A stretch of 64,000 nucleotides of DNA from Hanleya hanleyi (Eukaryota > Mollusca > Polyplacophora > Lepidopleurida > Hanleyidae), in assembly GCA_036873755.1 (NCBI GenBank), contig JAVTVY010016152.1, positions 1-64,000 on the forward strand, given 5' to 3'. Under the pieces are notes generated by a model that was not told where the DNA came from, searched no databases, and was given only the letters and a program-made list of their open reading frames with translations. Of this stretch, positions 42,953-54,139 are shown in pieces; position 1 is the first letter of the stretch; each line of letters starts with the position of its first letter. A program made the position numbers and the translations under genes.

Positions 42953-43822
42953 TATGAAAGGCCGTTTGCGCCATAAATCCCTCTTTTAAACATTCAAACT
43001 TTTTAAACGTTTAGAAATTGTGAACGTTTAAAAAGTTTAAACGTTTAAACTTGCACCAACCAATCACATGTCATGAATTGACATTTGGAAGACGTTTCCT
43101 GTCAAAAAGCAAACGTTTCCTGTTGTAAGATGCAATACTTTAGACGTTTCCTGTCAAAAGGCAAACGTTTCCGGTAGTAATATTTGAGATTTTTAAACGT
43201 TTCCGGTTTAAGGGAAAACGTTTCCGGTTATGATCGTCCAATCAATTTTTTTTATTTGTGCCGCGTATATTCAAACCTCAACATCAAAACGATCTGTTGC
43301 TAATGGGCATGATGGACAAACTTGCAATCGACCCGCCGTCCGCCATCATGTCCCGCGCAAATTGTCCCAGTGCCAAAGAGACTCTAATTTGTAAGGGCGG
43401 TTTTGATTGGTTGAACTAGACTACACACTGGAAACGTTTTCTCTTAAACCGGAAACGTTTAAAAGTTTTGAATATTACAACCGGAAACGTATGCTTTTGA
43501 CAGGAAACGTCTACAATAAGAAAGAAGTAAACAAAAATTGATTGGACGATCACAACCGGAAACGTTATCCTTTTAATTTTAAAACTCTCGAATATTACTA
43601 CCGGAAACGTTTGCTTTTTGACAGGAAACGCCTAAAGTATTGGGTGTTACAACATGAAACGTTTGCTTTTTGACAGGAAAGGTCTTCTAAATGTCAATTC
43701 ATGACATCTGATTGGTTGGTGCAAGTTTAACGGTTTAAACTTTTTAAAAGTTTACAATTTGTAAACGTTTGAAATATTTAAAAGTTTAAAACCGGGATTT
43801 ATGGCGCGAACGGCTCTTCATA
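42953..43822. mobile_element. Foldback element rich in AAACGTTTCC, 6-bp TSD
   Basis: The TIRs start TATGAAAGGCCGTTTGCGCC (left) and TATGAAGAGCCGTTCGCGCC (right, reversed). They pair over about 300 bp up to 'gatcgtccaatcaa'. TACGAA flanks both ends (42947-42952 and 43823-43828). AAACGTTT, AAACGTTTCC and GGAAACGTTT motifs occur about twenty times in the arms, often next to 'cctgtcaaaa(a/g)gc' or 'ccggt(t/a)'. There is no reading frame of note. The dense subterminal motif may be a transposase- or host-factor-binding site; this is an inference. Confidence 0.85.
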
Positions 43823-43828
43823 TACGAA

Positions 43829-43896
43829 GTTACGCTGAGCAAAAGAGAAAGGCCCTGTCATGAAGTTACGCAGTTACGCTGAGCAAAAATAAATGG
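43829..43896. repeat. Degenerate 'gttacgctg' array, segment 2
   Basis: 'gttacgctgagcaaaagaga' and 'cagttacgctgagcaaaaat', separated by about 40 bp, between two foldback insertions. Confidence 0.75.
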
Positions 43897-43906
43897 TCCT
43901 TCGCCA

Positions 43907-44797
43907 TGTTCGGGAAGTTAGCTGCCAGTTCACGGTTCACAGTTCACTATTCGGTTGTGAAGCTGGGTGCCAGTTCACGGTTCACAGTTCACGATTCAAA
44001 CTATCGTAACAGCTGTAGACACCAATATTGAAGTGGTTTAGAGCCATCTATCTTTGTACACATACACTACGAAACAATACGATTTGCGTACATTTCGCCA
44101 TCCATAAGTCTTACCGCGTATAGATGGCCGAGATGGTTACAGGTTGAATACCTACACGATGACACGATTAATTTCGCTATCCACCGCAAGGCGGCGAATG
44201 GTGAACTGGCATCTGAATAAGTAACTGAGCTTGTAGACACCTTTGCGAGTAATTTAGAGCCGCCAAACTTGGTACACGTATACTACGAGACAATACCTAC
44301 ATGATGGTACCATTAGTTCCACGATCCATCGCTAGAGGGCGAATAATGAACTGGCATCTGAATACGTAACTGGACTGGTAGACACCCCTGTAAGTGGTAA
44401 CATCAGATGCCATTTCACTATTCGCCCCCTAGCGGTGCATAGTGGAACTAATGACACCATCATGTAGGTAGGCATACTGTCTCGTAGTATATATACATGT
44501 ATATACCAAGTTTGGTGGCTCTAAACCACTTACAGGGGTGTCTACCAGTTCAGTTACTTATTCAGATGCCAGTTCACTATTCGCCCCCTAGCGGTGGATT
44601 GTGGAAATAATGATACCATCATGTAGGTATTGTCACGTAGTACATGTGTACCAGGTTTGGTGACTAAACCACTTGCAAGCTTATCTACGGCCGTTATAAT
44701 ACTTTGAATCGTGAACTGTGAACCGTGAACTGGCATCCAGCTTCACAACCGAATAGTGAACTGTGAACCGTGAACTGGCAGCTAACTTCTCGAACAT
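43907..44797. mobile_element. Long-TIR foldback element with 10-bp TSD (MULE-like)
   Basis: The direct repeat TCCTTCGCCA lies at 43897-43906 and 44798-44807. Inside, the arms start TGTTCGGGAAGTTAGCTGCC and, from the right, ATGTTCGAGAAGTTAGCTGC, and pair almost to the centre near 44395 (about 440 bp each). The arms hold repeated modules, for example 'ccagttcacggttcacagtt' twice at each end and a 140-bp module with 'gtagacacc', 'acttggtacac' and 'cgcta(g/g)agggcgaat'. A long TIR and a 9-11-bp TSD fit Mutator-like elements; there is no transposase. Confidence 0.85.
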
Positions 44798-44807
44798 TCC
44801 TTCGCCA

Positions 44808-44876
44808 GAGTTATGCAGTGACGCTGACAGAAACAGGGGGAAAAGTGAGGAAGTTACGCTGTCATAAAAATACAGG
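44808..44876. repeat. Degenerate 'gttacgctg' array, segment 3
   Basis: 'agttatgcagtgacgctgac' and 'gaagttacgctgtcataaaa' continue the array after the foldback. The segment ends where the LINE 3' tail begins. Confidence 0.7.
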
Positions 44877-46744
44877 AATCAGAATCAGAATCATTTATTT
44901 GCACAGATATGCCACAGAGGGCCAAAGGCAATTACACACAAGACAAAAACATAACAGTAGTAGTAACAGCAAGGTCCGTAGATACAGATCTATATGAAAT
45001 ATTAACCTGTCTAGTATGTAATGACAGATACAGATGTACCGTGTATAGTATATTATAGAGAAACAGATACTACTCCCTGATAAAGAGCAAATGTATTCAA
45101 GAGCTCTGCACTGATGATACATGTACATTAAGACTCAAGTCCGTGACAAGTAGGGTATATTATAAACATAATGAGTATTACTCGTCAGTTAACGTTGGTT
45201 GACAATGCGATCAGTATAAGTAGAGAAGCACTCCGCTGTATACAATGCTAGAGCTTGGACAATAACTGGATTCTTCGATCGCATTAGATATATAAACATG
45301 GCATCATTGCTCATAGATTGTATACCTGGTGATACATTCTGTAACTTGGAAAATAAAACCATTCTTCTATCAAGGTGACGCCTACACTCAAGTAAAAAGT
45401 GTAGCTCAGATTCTACATATTACAATGTGTACAAAGTCTGTCACATCTGGGTGGTTTAGGCCTTAAGTATCTTCCCCTCTCGATCTGCAGCGGATGTGCG
45501 CTTATGCGCAGTTTAACTAAAGCAGATCTCAAAGATTTATTACGGATATTTAATATAGTAGATGATTGTTCAAAGTTACTTTTGAAGGTTCTGTAACTAT
45601 CAAGCTTACTCATATTTTCAATATTATTTTTCCAATCCATTTTATATACCTTCTGCAATTCCTTGAGAATAAACCTGACTGCAGCTTTCGGATATTTACA
45701 GCCTTGATTTTCCCAGATGTGATAGCTTTTGAGAGATATCAGGTTTTTTTAATGAACTGGACCCAATTGTTGGTAGTGCCAGATCTACTTTCCTCTGCTT
45801 GTTCCAAGTATGCTTATATAATAATGATGAAGGTTCAGAGTTAAATATGTGAAACAGATAATTAATGCAGTTGGTGATGGAAAGGAGTACTAAAGGAAAT
45901 CTACCAAATTCTCCAAGAACGGCCAAGTTGACAGTTTTTGAACCAACTCCAAGTAACTGTTTACAGAATCTAAGATGTACATTTTCCACCTCTGTGCTTT
46001 TAAAAAGCATTGAATGGATGTCTCCATTACCAAAGCAGTATCCTGCCCAAACCTCAGAGCCAAACAGTATAATAGGTTTAATTAACGAGTCAAACAGTCC
46101 GCAGCAACTGTTCACATTTAAGTTAACGGAGTCGATCGAATTGCGCAAAGAGAATAGAGCCCTTTTACCTTTTAAGGTAAGGTTGGATACTGCCTTGTTA
46201 AAGTTTCCATTACCCTGGAAAGTAATACCTAAGTATTTATAACTGGCTACACATTTCAATGGCACACCCCCAATATTGTAAACGTCTCTGGGGCATTGAT
46301 TCTGGCCAAATACAACCACATTAGACTTGTCAACATTGATTGATAAATGCCAACGTTGAACATAATCATTGAGTATGTCTAATTTACGTTGTAGATCTTG
46401 CTTATCAGTCGACAATAATACTAAATCATCAGCAAAGGCCAATCCGGGCACTTGCTCGTCCCATAGAACTGGAGATTTTGGTGTACTAAGATTCACCAAG
46501 AGATCATTTATGAATAAATTAAAGAGAGTGGGGCTAAGGACACTCCCTTGATGAACCCCTCGGGTAGCTGGGAATAATTTACTAACTCCACAACCGGCTT
46601 TAACTCCGGCTTGGCCTAAACTATACATTTTACTGACCACCTGCAACCAATTACCACCTATTCCAGCCTTTTTCAGCTTGAAGAATAGTGCATCATGCCA
46701 TATGGAATCAAAGGCCTTCCTGAGATCAATAAAGGCAGTGAATA
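44877..46744 (-). pseudogene. LINE (second family), RT motifs B-C to 3' end
   Basis: Minus strand from high coordinates: TAFIDLRKAFDS (motif A, near 46735), RGVHQGSVLSPTLFNLFIND (motif B), GLAFADDLVLLS (motif C, FADD), SINVDKSNVVVFG, then FCKQLLGVGSKTVNLAVLGE and, after frame changes near 45690 and 45415, VKLRISAHPLQIERGRYLRP and a CTHC…H…C knuckle. The 3' end is AATAAATGATTCTGATTCTG at about 44877-44898. Catalytic residues are retained, but frameshifts and the insertion at 46745-47782 break it. It is related to but distinct from the 7.8-kb LINE. Confidence 0.9.
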
Positions 46745-47782
46745 ATTAGGGGGCCAAGCCAGTATGGCTGGTCACCTTTTGTTTTTGGTATTATTTTTTT
46801 TCTTCCGCCGGATTTTGTCTCATTCGTACAGTCAACACCGATACACCGATACCGTTGAAACTTCACATAGTGATTGGGCCAGATGGGAACTGATGCATAT
46901 CCCCCAGTGATGCTGATTGGACAAAAGCTTCGGCGGCCATCTTGGATTTAACCCCAAACCTTTGAAAAGCTTCTTCTCCTGAACCGCTGAACCGATTGTC
47001 GTGAAACTTGGTACACATGATCTATGGATCAAGGTCTAGAGACTGTAGAAGCCGAATTGGTCAAAAAAGGTTGCGGTGTAAAACAAAATGGCCGCCATTG
47101 ACCAATCAAAATTGTCGGATTTTCATTTAACGGATTTGGATCAGAAAAGTGACTACATAAATGCATTGCAATATGGCGATCACGAATATGCAAAAATTTT
47201 GCTCCTAGGTTACGCGGTTTGGCCGCCATCTTGAATTTTGTCGGAAACGGAACACATTTTGTACAGGTTATAACTCTGGAACTATGAAAGGTACAGCCTC
47301 GCAGTTTGTTGCATTATATTGTCCAGGAGCAGCTCTTTTGGAAATATATTAACCGTTTCAGCCTAGCTTCAATAGTTTTCCCTCTATTCTCCATCGAAAT
47401 TCACCCAAATTGGTAAATTATGGGATTTTCAAGTAATGGATTTCGATAGCGGAATTGACTAAATGTATGTTATGGGACTCGTCAATGCTGAATATGGCGG
47501 ATTCGTGGTGGTTGAGCCTATTAGATCTAATGCATATCCAAAGAAGAAGCCGATTGGTCGAGATGTTCGGCGGCCATCTTGGATTTTCCCTAAAACATTC
47601 TAAGATCTTCTTCTCTGGAACCGCTGAACTGATCGACGCGAAACTTACTACACATGATCGATGGGCCGAGGTCTTTTAATATAAATCTAGAGAGGTTGCA
47701 GATGAAGTGATCAATGCCTCTTCATCCCTAAATCTAGCTTGTCTGGACTGTATCTTGGCCCCCTACATCGCCGCTTGCGGCT
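46745..47782. mobile_element. 1.04-kb insertion with asymmetric inverted ends
   Basis: The left end has 'attagggggccaagccag'. The right end has 'cttggccccctacatc' followed by a perfect hairpin GCCGC-TT-GCGGC before the LINE resumes at 'atattttc'. The inverted repeat AGGGGGCCAAG is thus 3 bp from one end and about 18 bp from the other. The LINE bases can be rejoined with either a 3-bp ATA duplication (46742-46744, 47783-47785) or no duplication. Internally two diverged ~650-bp-spaced units share 'gaaccgctgaac', 'cgaaactt', 'acacatgatc' and 'ggccatcttggat'. Non-coding. Confidence 0.75.
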
Positions 47783-48248
47783 ATATTTTCTTCTTGTTTC
47801 TAGTATACTTGTCTATCAAAGTTTTGAGTACAAATACATGGTCAGAAGATCTGTTATTCTTTTTAAAGCCAATTTGTAATTTAGACAATAGCCCTTTTGT
47901 GTTTATAAATTCTACCAGGCGTTCATTCAATATCAAGCAAAACAGTTTACTAAAGCAACTGGTCAAAGTGACTCCCCTATAATTGTTGGGGTCCAGTGGA
48001 GATCCACTTTTATAGATTTGAACTATTATACCTTCACTCCATTTAGAGGGGAAGGTTCCACTCGAAAGCATTTTGTTAAAAATTTGAAGTATAATATCAT
48101 GCAAGTATGGGTGAATACCTTTGAGCATTTCATTGCAGATGGAATCATTGCCACATGCTTTTTTATTTTTCAGCTTGTTGATTGCCTCATTCAGCTCTTT
48201 ATCAGTAATAGGATTGTTCAAAATATTAGAATGTGGGGGGTTTGGTAC
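47783..48248 (-). pseudogene. LINE (second family), start of RT
   Basis: Minus strand NNPITDKELNEAINKLKNKK, ACGNDSICNEMLK, NNYRGVTLTSCFSKLFC, LQIGFKKNNRSSDHVFVLKT and YTRNKKKI, cut at 47783. It is the upstream part of 44877-46744. The element is 5'-truncated at about 48248, where the array phrase 'gtctatagccgg' resumes, so the endonuclease is absent. Confidence 0.9.
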
Positions 48249-48720
48249 GGTCTATAGCCGGTGTTACTTTTTACGCAAAAATAAATGGTTATGCAGTTAC
48301 GATGAGAGAAACAGGAGAAAAAGAGGAAGGGTCTGAGGAAGTCACGCAGTTACGCTGTCAGAAAAAGACCGGTCTATAGCCGGAGTTCATGAAGTTAATG
48401 GTCCATCGCCAGAGTTACGGAGTTACGCTGTCCGTAAAAGAGGGCTATAAGTTACGCAGAGTGAAACAGAAATGGTGCGATGAAGTTACGCTGAGCAAAG
48501 AGAAATGATCCATCACTGGAGTTACGAGGGTCTGTCGCAGTTACGCTAAGCCAAATTAAATTGTCCATCGCCGAGCTGGAGTTACGCAGTTACGCTGTCC
48601 ATCAAACAGAGGGTTATACCTGGAGTTACGCAGTTACGTTGAGACAAAGAGAAAGGGTCTGATGAAGTTATGCAGTTACATATGTCTGCTGAGGAAAACG
48701 AAATCGCTAGGGTTACGCTG
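48249..48720. repeat. Degenerate 'gttacgctg' array, segment 4
   Basis: 'cagttacgctg' variants at about 48348, 48420, 48486, 48538, 48590, 48635 and 48710 are linked by 'ggtctatagccggagtt', 'gtccatcgcc(a/g)gagttacg' and 'gaaa..ggtctga(g/t)gaagt'. Spacing is 44-71 bp. This is the best-preserved part of the array. Confidence 0.8.
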
Positions 48721-49248
48721 GATTTATTGTGTTTCTTCAAATTGACATCCTCGCCCCAACAGGCAAGGCCGAGTGATTGGATGGGTCACTATCACAGCAC
48801 AAATAGGCGAGGGTCCGCCCGGGCCCCGGAAGTTGCAGAGGTCTTAGATGGCCTGAGACGCGTTCTAGCGTATTTCCGTGTAATAACACAAGAAATCTTC
48901 GCATGTGTAGGCAGGCGTTTTGCCTGTTTTGTTTTTTTATTTTTTTTATTACTCCCCGTGAACAAAATGAGGATATTCGGAAGTAGAAATAATTGATGTA
49001 TTTAATATATATCATCTTAATCGAAAGGTTCATTAAGCTTTGATCATGTCACTAACACAGATGTTTTCTACTTGTCAGGGAGCCTAACACTGGTCAACTT
49101 ATGAGTGTGAATGAGCCATCCTCCGTAATGTACTTCTGTTTTCTCTTATCTCCGTACCGGGCCCTGTAGGCAGATACGTACTGGACTGTCCGTTCAAAAC
49201 ATGAACCAATGAACGGTGACGGGGGGGCTTAAAGTCGCACTAAGGTTT
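48721..49248. other. No recognised feature
   Basis: Short frames only; T-rich at 48930-48952. Confidence 0.4.
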
Positions 49249-49455
49249 GTTTCACTCATATATACGGTGACAGTGAGTTTATTTGATGAAGGGAGCCGAA
49301 GCACCCGGAGAGAACCACCACCCTTCTTCAAGTAACTGATAAACTTCCACACATGGACCAGCTGGGCTCGAACCCGTGTCGGTTCAGCGGTATGAGGCGG
49401 CTAGCGATCACCAGCGAAGCGCCTTTTAGACCGCTCGGCCACCGAGGGCCCCTCC
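49249..49455 (-). mobile_element. tRNA-derived SINE
   Basis: Minus strand: 'gccctcggtggccgagcggt' (A-box), 'aaggcgcttcgctggtgatc', 'gggttcgagccc' type B-box (cgggttcgagcccagctggt), then the SINE body ending 'tatatgagtgaaacaaacct' and 'gactttaagcc'. It is the same family as 17815-18272 and is not interrupted here. Confidence 0.85.
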
Positions 49456-52091
49456 CAATGAACGGAGGACGTTTTCGGGCACTACGCTTACCTTCGTGGG
49501 ATCTCGGTATAATTAGTTTGGCTCAGTTTGTGTAGTGGAAGAGCTGAAGGGCGAACTCTTCAAAGTCCGGGAGGAAACAACATGAGGGCGTATCTTAAAT
49601 AAATAAATTATCGGATAGCCTAAAAACATCTGAATTGAAAGCAATCAGATGGAACCCTTGCCTGGCGCTTAATTTGTTCAAATATGGGGTAGATATTTCA
49701 TGCATGACGCTATTGTCAGAGCCTTTGTGCAGCTGAAAAGGCTCAAGTCTAGACATATTGTTGTCCCCAGACTTGGCTATTGTACGCATTGTCTAGTGAT
49801 CCTTACATGGAGTATGAGCCATGTTCGGGCATATTCGGAGCGGTCGAAAATTTCGGATTGAAGTGGAAGTGACTGATATTCGTTGCGGTGTACAAGTTAT
49901 CCGTCATGGCTTGGATTTGATAGATGAACCATGACTTAATTGGGATGATGGAATGAGCCAGGATGACCCTTATGCTGGAAAGGAAAATGTTCATTCAATA
50001 CAAATATACATGTTTCTTGTTCATACTCTATCCCGTTTTTTTTATCTGTCTATTCATTTTTTTATTTTTGTCGGGGGTTTTTCTTTGTTTTTTTTGGTTT
50101 TTTGCTGAAAATATTGCGAAATGACCTAGATGTTAAATCTAACAAAAGCGTTTCAAGAGTGTATATATGTGAGTTAAGTGTTGTGAAACGGCGGAATATA
50201 TTTTTAAAATAATTTTTACTGAGATGAGGTCGCGCAACCCGTGGTCACGTAAAATCGACCCCTTTTGGGGAGAAAACTCTGACAAGCTGGGGACAGTTTG
50301 TCAGAAATTATCCGTCGTGTGGATGAAAGGTTAGAGGAAGGTCGGACTAGAAGAAAAAGTTATTTAAATCCTAAATAGTCACTCTGTCATGCAGTATAAA
50401 AACAACGTTTTCAATTGGGTGGGGTGGGGTGGGGTGGAGGCTTACGAAAAGCGTAAGCTTGATATAAACACATAATGGGAATATTTCGGATGTTTTTTTA
50501 AATGAATGTGGAAATGTGCTCATATAAATGTTTGTATATGATCGCCAGTTCTCAGATTTAGTGCTTCATATTTGGGGATTTATGTATGACGAGTATTTGA
50601 CATCAGGAGGAGAACAGAGAATTATAAATATGAAAACTTGTTGAATTAACACAATAGTACTACATAGCATCCTTCAAATGCTCACGATAATTTTAAAATG
50701 CCTGGTCAAATCTAAAATTCAGATAGGCCTACTGTTTTATGGCACCTTTAATCCAGATATATATAGATCAATTATGTGAAACGTGCAGTACAATACAGCT
50801 GGATTTTTAGCTAGTTTTATGTATAATTCATGGTAATGACCTTCGTCGTTTCCATACAAAGCTATGTGCCTTCGTTTGGCGAGGGATAATTATCATTTTA
50901 TTACATCAAAAAAGAATTGCAGTCTGATAGGAAAGTATTCATACGTTTAAAGAGAATAAGGCTGGGTGATGTGTGACGGCCTATCTGTTTTTGAGTGAGT
51001 TGAATAGTGGTCCCAGACTCTAGAACCTCCAAGGAAAGTTCCGGCGAATGTAGGCCACATTCTTTGGCGCGTCACGCGATTTCAGCTAATAAATATTCAT
51101 GATGCCTGTGAAGATAAACGCCATGTCTATAAATAACCTGGCCAACCTGGAAATACCCTCGGTCTAAAAGAAAGAGGGGATTTCCCAGTTACAAATCCCG
51201 TTATGCGTTTGAGTCAGTATATTCCAATTTGAAAAGTATGGATGGGAACAGGGAGGAAAAATATGAAATAAAATCCGGAGTATATTACATAAAATTTTAT
51301 TTCAATTTCGTGATAGATGAGGATATCGCATAAAATGAACAATGTCCTCACAAACACATGCACACAAGAATAGTGACCCAAATAACAAATCGAAATCTAC
51401 ATAATTATCCGCCACTCTCACCCACCGTTCAAACTGGATTAGTCTATTATATTGTGTACCCTAATCATGTGAACAGTTTTCTACGAATTCGCATAACTCC
51501 CTTCTGCTCTCGGCGAACGACGCTGGACGTTTTCCTGGTAGCACGAATATTGAAGGTCAGTGTCAATGAAGGGTAAGCCCAACGCAGGTACTTTCAGCGG
51601 TGTGTAATATTGCTACAAGTACTCCATTATCCAGTTTCTCGCATTTCTTTTCTTTTTGTCTATCAATAATTCAATACGGTACTAACAGTTATAACCAGTT
51701 ATAATTATAATAGTTTTAATAACTGATACGTTTGTGGAAACTGTAAATCTGTGTTTGCTACAAGCTCTCCCATGGATACTAAAGTGCCTAATGTTGGCAA
51801 CGATTTGGTGTAAGACTCACGAAATATAATTGACAAAGGATCTGCTGCAAGTTGTATTGTCAGTCTTTTGTCCAGGATATTACCTTTTCAATGGGAGGTC
51901 TTACACCAAAGCCTTGCCCTAATGTTGTTTAAAACGACCAGATGTATAGCCTGCACCATAGATACTTTCAAATTATGAACGTAGGTGGCGATATTTCAGC
52001 AACGATCTTTTCATTACGGTACACGAATTTATTAACACCCCATTGCCCATACGAATTATATCGGTTACGTGTACACGATATGTCAGGCGTC
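49456..52091. other. No recognised gene; minor repeats
   Basis: 49590-49800 shares an inverted phrase with about 61240-61330 ('ctcaagtctagacatattgt' against 'caatgtgtctagacttgagc'). T-rich tract at 50035-50105, (GGGGT)n at 50418-50437, and 'taataaatattcatgatgcc' near 51088. Short frames have no motif. Confidence 0.4.
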
Positions 52092-53273
52092 AGTAGAAGT
52101 AAGCGGTTAAATTCCTTATTAAAAATGATGGTCGTGCGGAGTCACGTGGTGTGACGTCATGATTACGTCACATCCGGTCCCGTGACATCCGAGTCACATC
52201 CTGGTCAAAGGTCACATCAGGTTAACTTTCAGTCACGTGACGGCCCAACAAGAGTGATCTCCCCCTACATATAAGACCTAATGTTAAGCTATGCGCAGTG
52301 GACAATGTTTAACCTAATTGGAAACTACATGGGCATTTGCGGTTTGTGGTGTGGCCCCTTGTTTTCTCCATCTCGGGCTGTATAACACGATGGGTGGGGT
52401 CTCGAGGCCATGCGTGGAATTTTTTTGAAAATTTACCGTGCGCATGTGCACTGGGCAAGTAGCGCTGGGTGGACGTTTTGGGGTGGTCGAATTGGGTCGT
52501 TTGAGTTGTCAGTGTGAAGCATTCGTGGGAGAGCGTCCAACTGGATAGGTGTGGAACTGACGTCACTCTGCGCATGCTCAGTAGAAAAAAGCGTATTGGA
52601 ATGGACGTTTTGGGGTCGCGGTGGGCCCATATTGGGCCGATTGAGCCGTATGAAGTTTCGTCGTGAAGCACTCGTGGGGAACCATCCGTCCGTTTTCAAC
52701 AATCTGCGCATGCGCGGTCAGGGAATTGTGAGAAAAGGGCATGAGAAGGAACGTTTTGGGGTCGAGGTGGACTCTTGGTGGTCCGAATGGGACGTGGGAA
52801 TTATCCGTGTGAATCTCTCGCAGGGGAGCGTCTAACTGGATGGGTGTGGGATGGGAATAGCGTCTGTCTGCGCATGCTCAGTAGAAAAGCGGCATGGGAA
52901 TGGACGTTTTGAGGTCGAGATGGACACATAGTGGTCCGATTGGCCCGTATAAGGCCTTATTTTGAAGTTCTCTTGGGGTAGCGTCGGATTGGACTGGTAC
53001 CTAGTCCGGTTTCCTCATTCTGCTGGTCCGCAGTCTGACTGTAGTATATATAGAAAGCAGACATTTTAGGGGTGCGTGGGGGTGTGTTTGAGAGACCATC
53101 CTTGGTCCGAATGCGTCGTGTGGAATGTCAAAGTAAAGCTTTCGTGGTACAGACCACAACTTGAGGGATGCCCACGTCATCTGTGACGTCATCAGTACGA
53201 GTAGCAGCGAAAGCGGCCATTTTAGGGTGTAGTGGAGTACGTTTGGAGGAGATAAAGGCCTTTTCTCATCCGA

Positions 53274-53657
53274 CTACCTGGTACAGTTACTTGGAGGAGG
53301 AGGAGGAGGAGCAGGAGGAGGAGGCGGCAGATCGACCGCCAGGGGTTCTTCCATTCGAGGATGCATTTCCATGGGAACTGAAATATCCGGTTCCGAGACT
53401 GGCGAGCATGATCCGTGTATGACACTTTGGTGACGTCTCAATTGACTGGGATGCTTAAAGACTATATCACACTCTGCACACGTATGCGTGGGTAGTTTAT
53501 GGCGTGCACGTGTGTGACGACGTAAACTATTCAGGCGATGAAAGGGCTTCGAACAAGTCGTACATGTGAACATCATGGTAGAGTGTCTGCTGAATGGAAC
53601 GTCAACTGTGCACGTCTTTAGGATACGCTTGATTTTATGGACAGTAACGCCCGCCAA
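53274..53657 (-). CDS. Two-C2H2-zinc-finger, proline-rich protein (possible first exon)
   Basis: The 127-residue frame carries two C2H2 fingers: C32-x2-C35…H48-x4-H53 (CTTCSKPFHRLNSLRRH…) and C60-x2-C63…H76-x4-H81 (CAECDIVFKHPSQLRRH…). An acidic/Met-rich stretch and a run of prolines follow (residues 111-122, from a GGAGGA repeat). A shorter start at Met29 (MFTCTTC) is equally possible. The frame ends at a stop after a CAG|GTAG sequence, so it could be exon 1 of a spliced gene; this is inference. Fingers of this kind bind DNA. The gene lies in one arm of the giant palindrome and its copy in the other arm (57489-57690) is broken, so it probably belongs to the mobile element and not to the host. 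Confidence 0.5.
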   Translation of the reverse strand: MAGVTVHKIKRILKTCTVDVPFSRHSTMMFTCTTCSKPFHRLNSLRRHTRARHKLPTHTCAECDIVFKHPSQLRRHQSVIHGSCSPVSEPDISVPMEMHPRMEEPLAVDLPPPPPAPPPPPPSNCTR

Positions 53658-53724
53658 CGCCTAGCTTAACGCCTCAACTCCCTGGAGAAATAGCTCGGAA
53701 GCTCTAATTTTCTAGATATTCCAT

Positions 53725-53925
53725 GGAATTGCCAATAATTCATCGAAAGGCAGTGACGCCCATCAACGCCCGTTGTTGCGCCTTAACGCCTGTCTCAACG
53801 TCTTAACGCCCTATCTTTACGCGTTAACGCCTGTCCCAACACCTTGACGTCCTATCTCAACGCCTTAACGACTTATCTCAACGCTTTAATGCCCTATTAA
53901 ACGCCTTCACGTATTGTCATCTATC
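53725..53925. repeat. 'taacgcc' short tandem repeat
   Basis: About nine units of 16-24 bp around 'ccttaacgcc(t/c)(a/g)tctcaa'. The inverted partner is at about 57185-57310 ('ggcgttaagg'). Confidence 0.8.
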
Positions 53926-54139
53926 CAATCACACGAACATATTCAGACCATTGGCCTTGCTGAAAGTGACGTCGTCACTGGACATCGCCGGAAGTGACGT
54001 CATCGCGCGCAGAAGTGCTCCAAGCTCTTGGAGTCGAAGCTCTTGGAGTCGCAGCTCTTGAAGCTCGGAGTTCGGAAGTGACGTCATCACACGCATGCGC
54101 ACGCACCTGTGGCGCACCCGCATCCTGGTGTACCCTATT

